Virus record (IMG/VR): IMGVR_UViG_3300025889_001175
Span: 1 to 20,589 of that record
DNA length: 20,589 nt
Source: a virus
Strand: one strand, 5' to 3'
Within the stretch, counting starts at the first letter, position 1, and each line of letters begins with the position of its first letter. Under the pieces are notes generated by a model. That model had not been told where the DNA came from. It searched no databases and saw only the letters and a list, made by a program, of their open reading frames with translations. The translations under genes were made by a program, and so were the position numbers. Of this stretch, positions 20,082-20,589 are shown one piece after another.

Positions 20082-20589
20082 TTATTGCATTGGCTGCACC
20101 TGATTTGTCACAGTGCCGCCAATATCACGCGCCAAGTTCAGCGCGTGGTCTTGAGAATCCATATCGACATTGGATAACACCTCTACAGTACGCGCACGCG
20201 AAAGCTCGGCATCTGCAATTGTCTTAACAGTACTTGCGCGAGCCTGCGCGGCTTTTGCTTCAGCTTCCTGAGCGGCGCTCATAAGATACATAGATTGCGG
20301 ATCAGGCTGTTGCCCTTGCATCATTGCTGCTAGCTCTTCGGCTTCTTTCTCCGTAGGCTCAACAACGCCCATGCGAACAAGTTTCTTACGGAAGAAATCG
20401 CGCACGTCGCTAATTCCCTCGCCTTCCATGTTCATCATGGCCATAGCCTGTAGAACTTGCTTAGTTTCTGGATCATCGCTAATCGCCATCATGCCAGTCA
20501 GTGCGCGAACGGTAGATGAACGCTTGCTGCTTGATGAAGGGCCAACCTCAACGTTAACGTCAAACTTAGCATTGCTGAGATCATTTTCT
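20082..20589 (-). CDS. Portal protein, P22 gp1 type, C-terminal part only
   Basis: The frame is open through the right edge (first full codon at 20588), so only the last 168 residues are seen; an internal ATG at 20492 is not the start. The portal is the dodecameric ring through which DNA enters and leaves the head. The visible part includes AKFDVNVEVGPSSSSKRSST, close to the P22 portal pattern of VDVGPS followed by an alpha-helical stretch, then VRDFFRKKLVRMGVVEPTEK and a long Ala/Glu-rich helix (AQEAEAKAAQARASTVKTIA) like the portal barrel. Position immediately before the scaffold gene supports the call. The terminase genes should lie beyond the window. Confidence 0.9.
   Translation of the reverse strand, partial: ENDLSNAKFDVNVEVGPSSSSKRSSTVRALTGMMAISDDPETKQVLQAMAMMNMEGEGISDVRDFFRKKLVRMGVVEPTEKEAEELAAMMQGQQPDPQSMYLMSAAQEAEAKAAQARASTVKTIADAELSRARTVEVLSNVDMDSQDHALNLARDIGGTVTNQVQPMQ

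Overview
This window is the right-hand (late) arm of a tailed-phage or prophage genome with P22-like (short-tailed, podovirus) virion architecture. It has no tRNA, rRNA, CRISPR array or insertion sequence that I can see. From position 20589 down to 1018 almost every base is coding on the minus strand. The genes are packed head to tail, with ATGA, TAATG or TAAATG junctions and good Shine-Dalgarno sequences. Moderate GC content, intrinsic terminators and a P22-type scaffold, coat and ejection set point to a host among the Pseudomonadota. The sequence alone does not name the host genus.

Read in the direction of transcription (minus strand, high to low coordinates), the window begins inside the portal gene (20589-20082). 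The scaffolding protein (20033-19140) and the P22-type coat protein (19124-17850) follow. A strong intrinsic terminator sits directly behind the coat gene (17841-17819). Next come a likely capsid decoration protein (17798-17184), two very small basic proteins (17129-16813), a protein with a C-terminal HeH/LEM-like motif (16811-16491) and the gp4-type tail accessory factor (16489-16007). The interval between gp4 and gp10 is empty in P22. Here it is expanded with two small beta-rich proteins, a 680-residue double concanavalin/LamG-like adhesin (15224-13182), two small hypotheticals and a free-standing GIY-YIG homing endonuclease (12521-11835). The P22 order then resumes: gp10-type stabilisation protein (11838-10429), a coiled-coil plus knob protein in the tail-needle slot (10429-9563), two small proteins, gp14-like GNAT-fold protein (8716-8252), and ejection proteins gp7-, gp20- and gp16-like (8255-4048). 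A small frameshifted ORF (4047-3930) and the tailspike (3930-2104) complete it.

Downstream of the tailspike is a lysis cassette: a tail-anchored XhlA-like protein (1989-1768), an M15-type L-Ala-D-Glu endopeptidase endolysin (1766-1386) and a holin of the three-TM type (1386-1018). In P22 itself lysis genes are not placed after the tailspike, so this arrangement differs from the type phage.

The left end (1-1014) carries an opposing plus-strand cluster of small overlapping genes: an Arc-like ribbon-helix-helix protein, a 43-residue overlapping ORF, a helix-turn-helix protein, a single-pass membrane peptide with a GWPAYNG motif, and a 60-residue His/Cys-rich protein. It ends in a hairpin terminator (989-1019) where it meets the lysis genes. 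These look like regulatory or moron-type genes and are functionally the least understood part of the window.

Together the late genes supply a procapsid (portal, scaffold, coat, decoration), neck closure (gp4, gp10, needle), ejected DNA-transfer proteins (gp7, gp20, gp16), two independent host-recognition proteins (LamG adhesin and tailspike), and lysis. I find no clear evidence of a wholly new system. The best leads are the frameshifted ORF before the tailspike, the accessory insertion between gp4 and gp10, and the plus-strand small-gene cluster.
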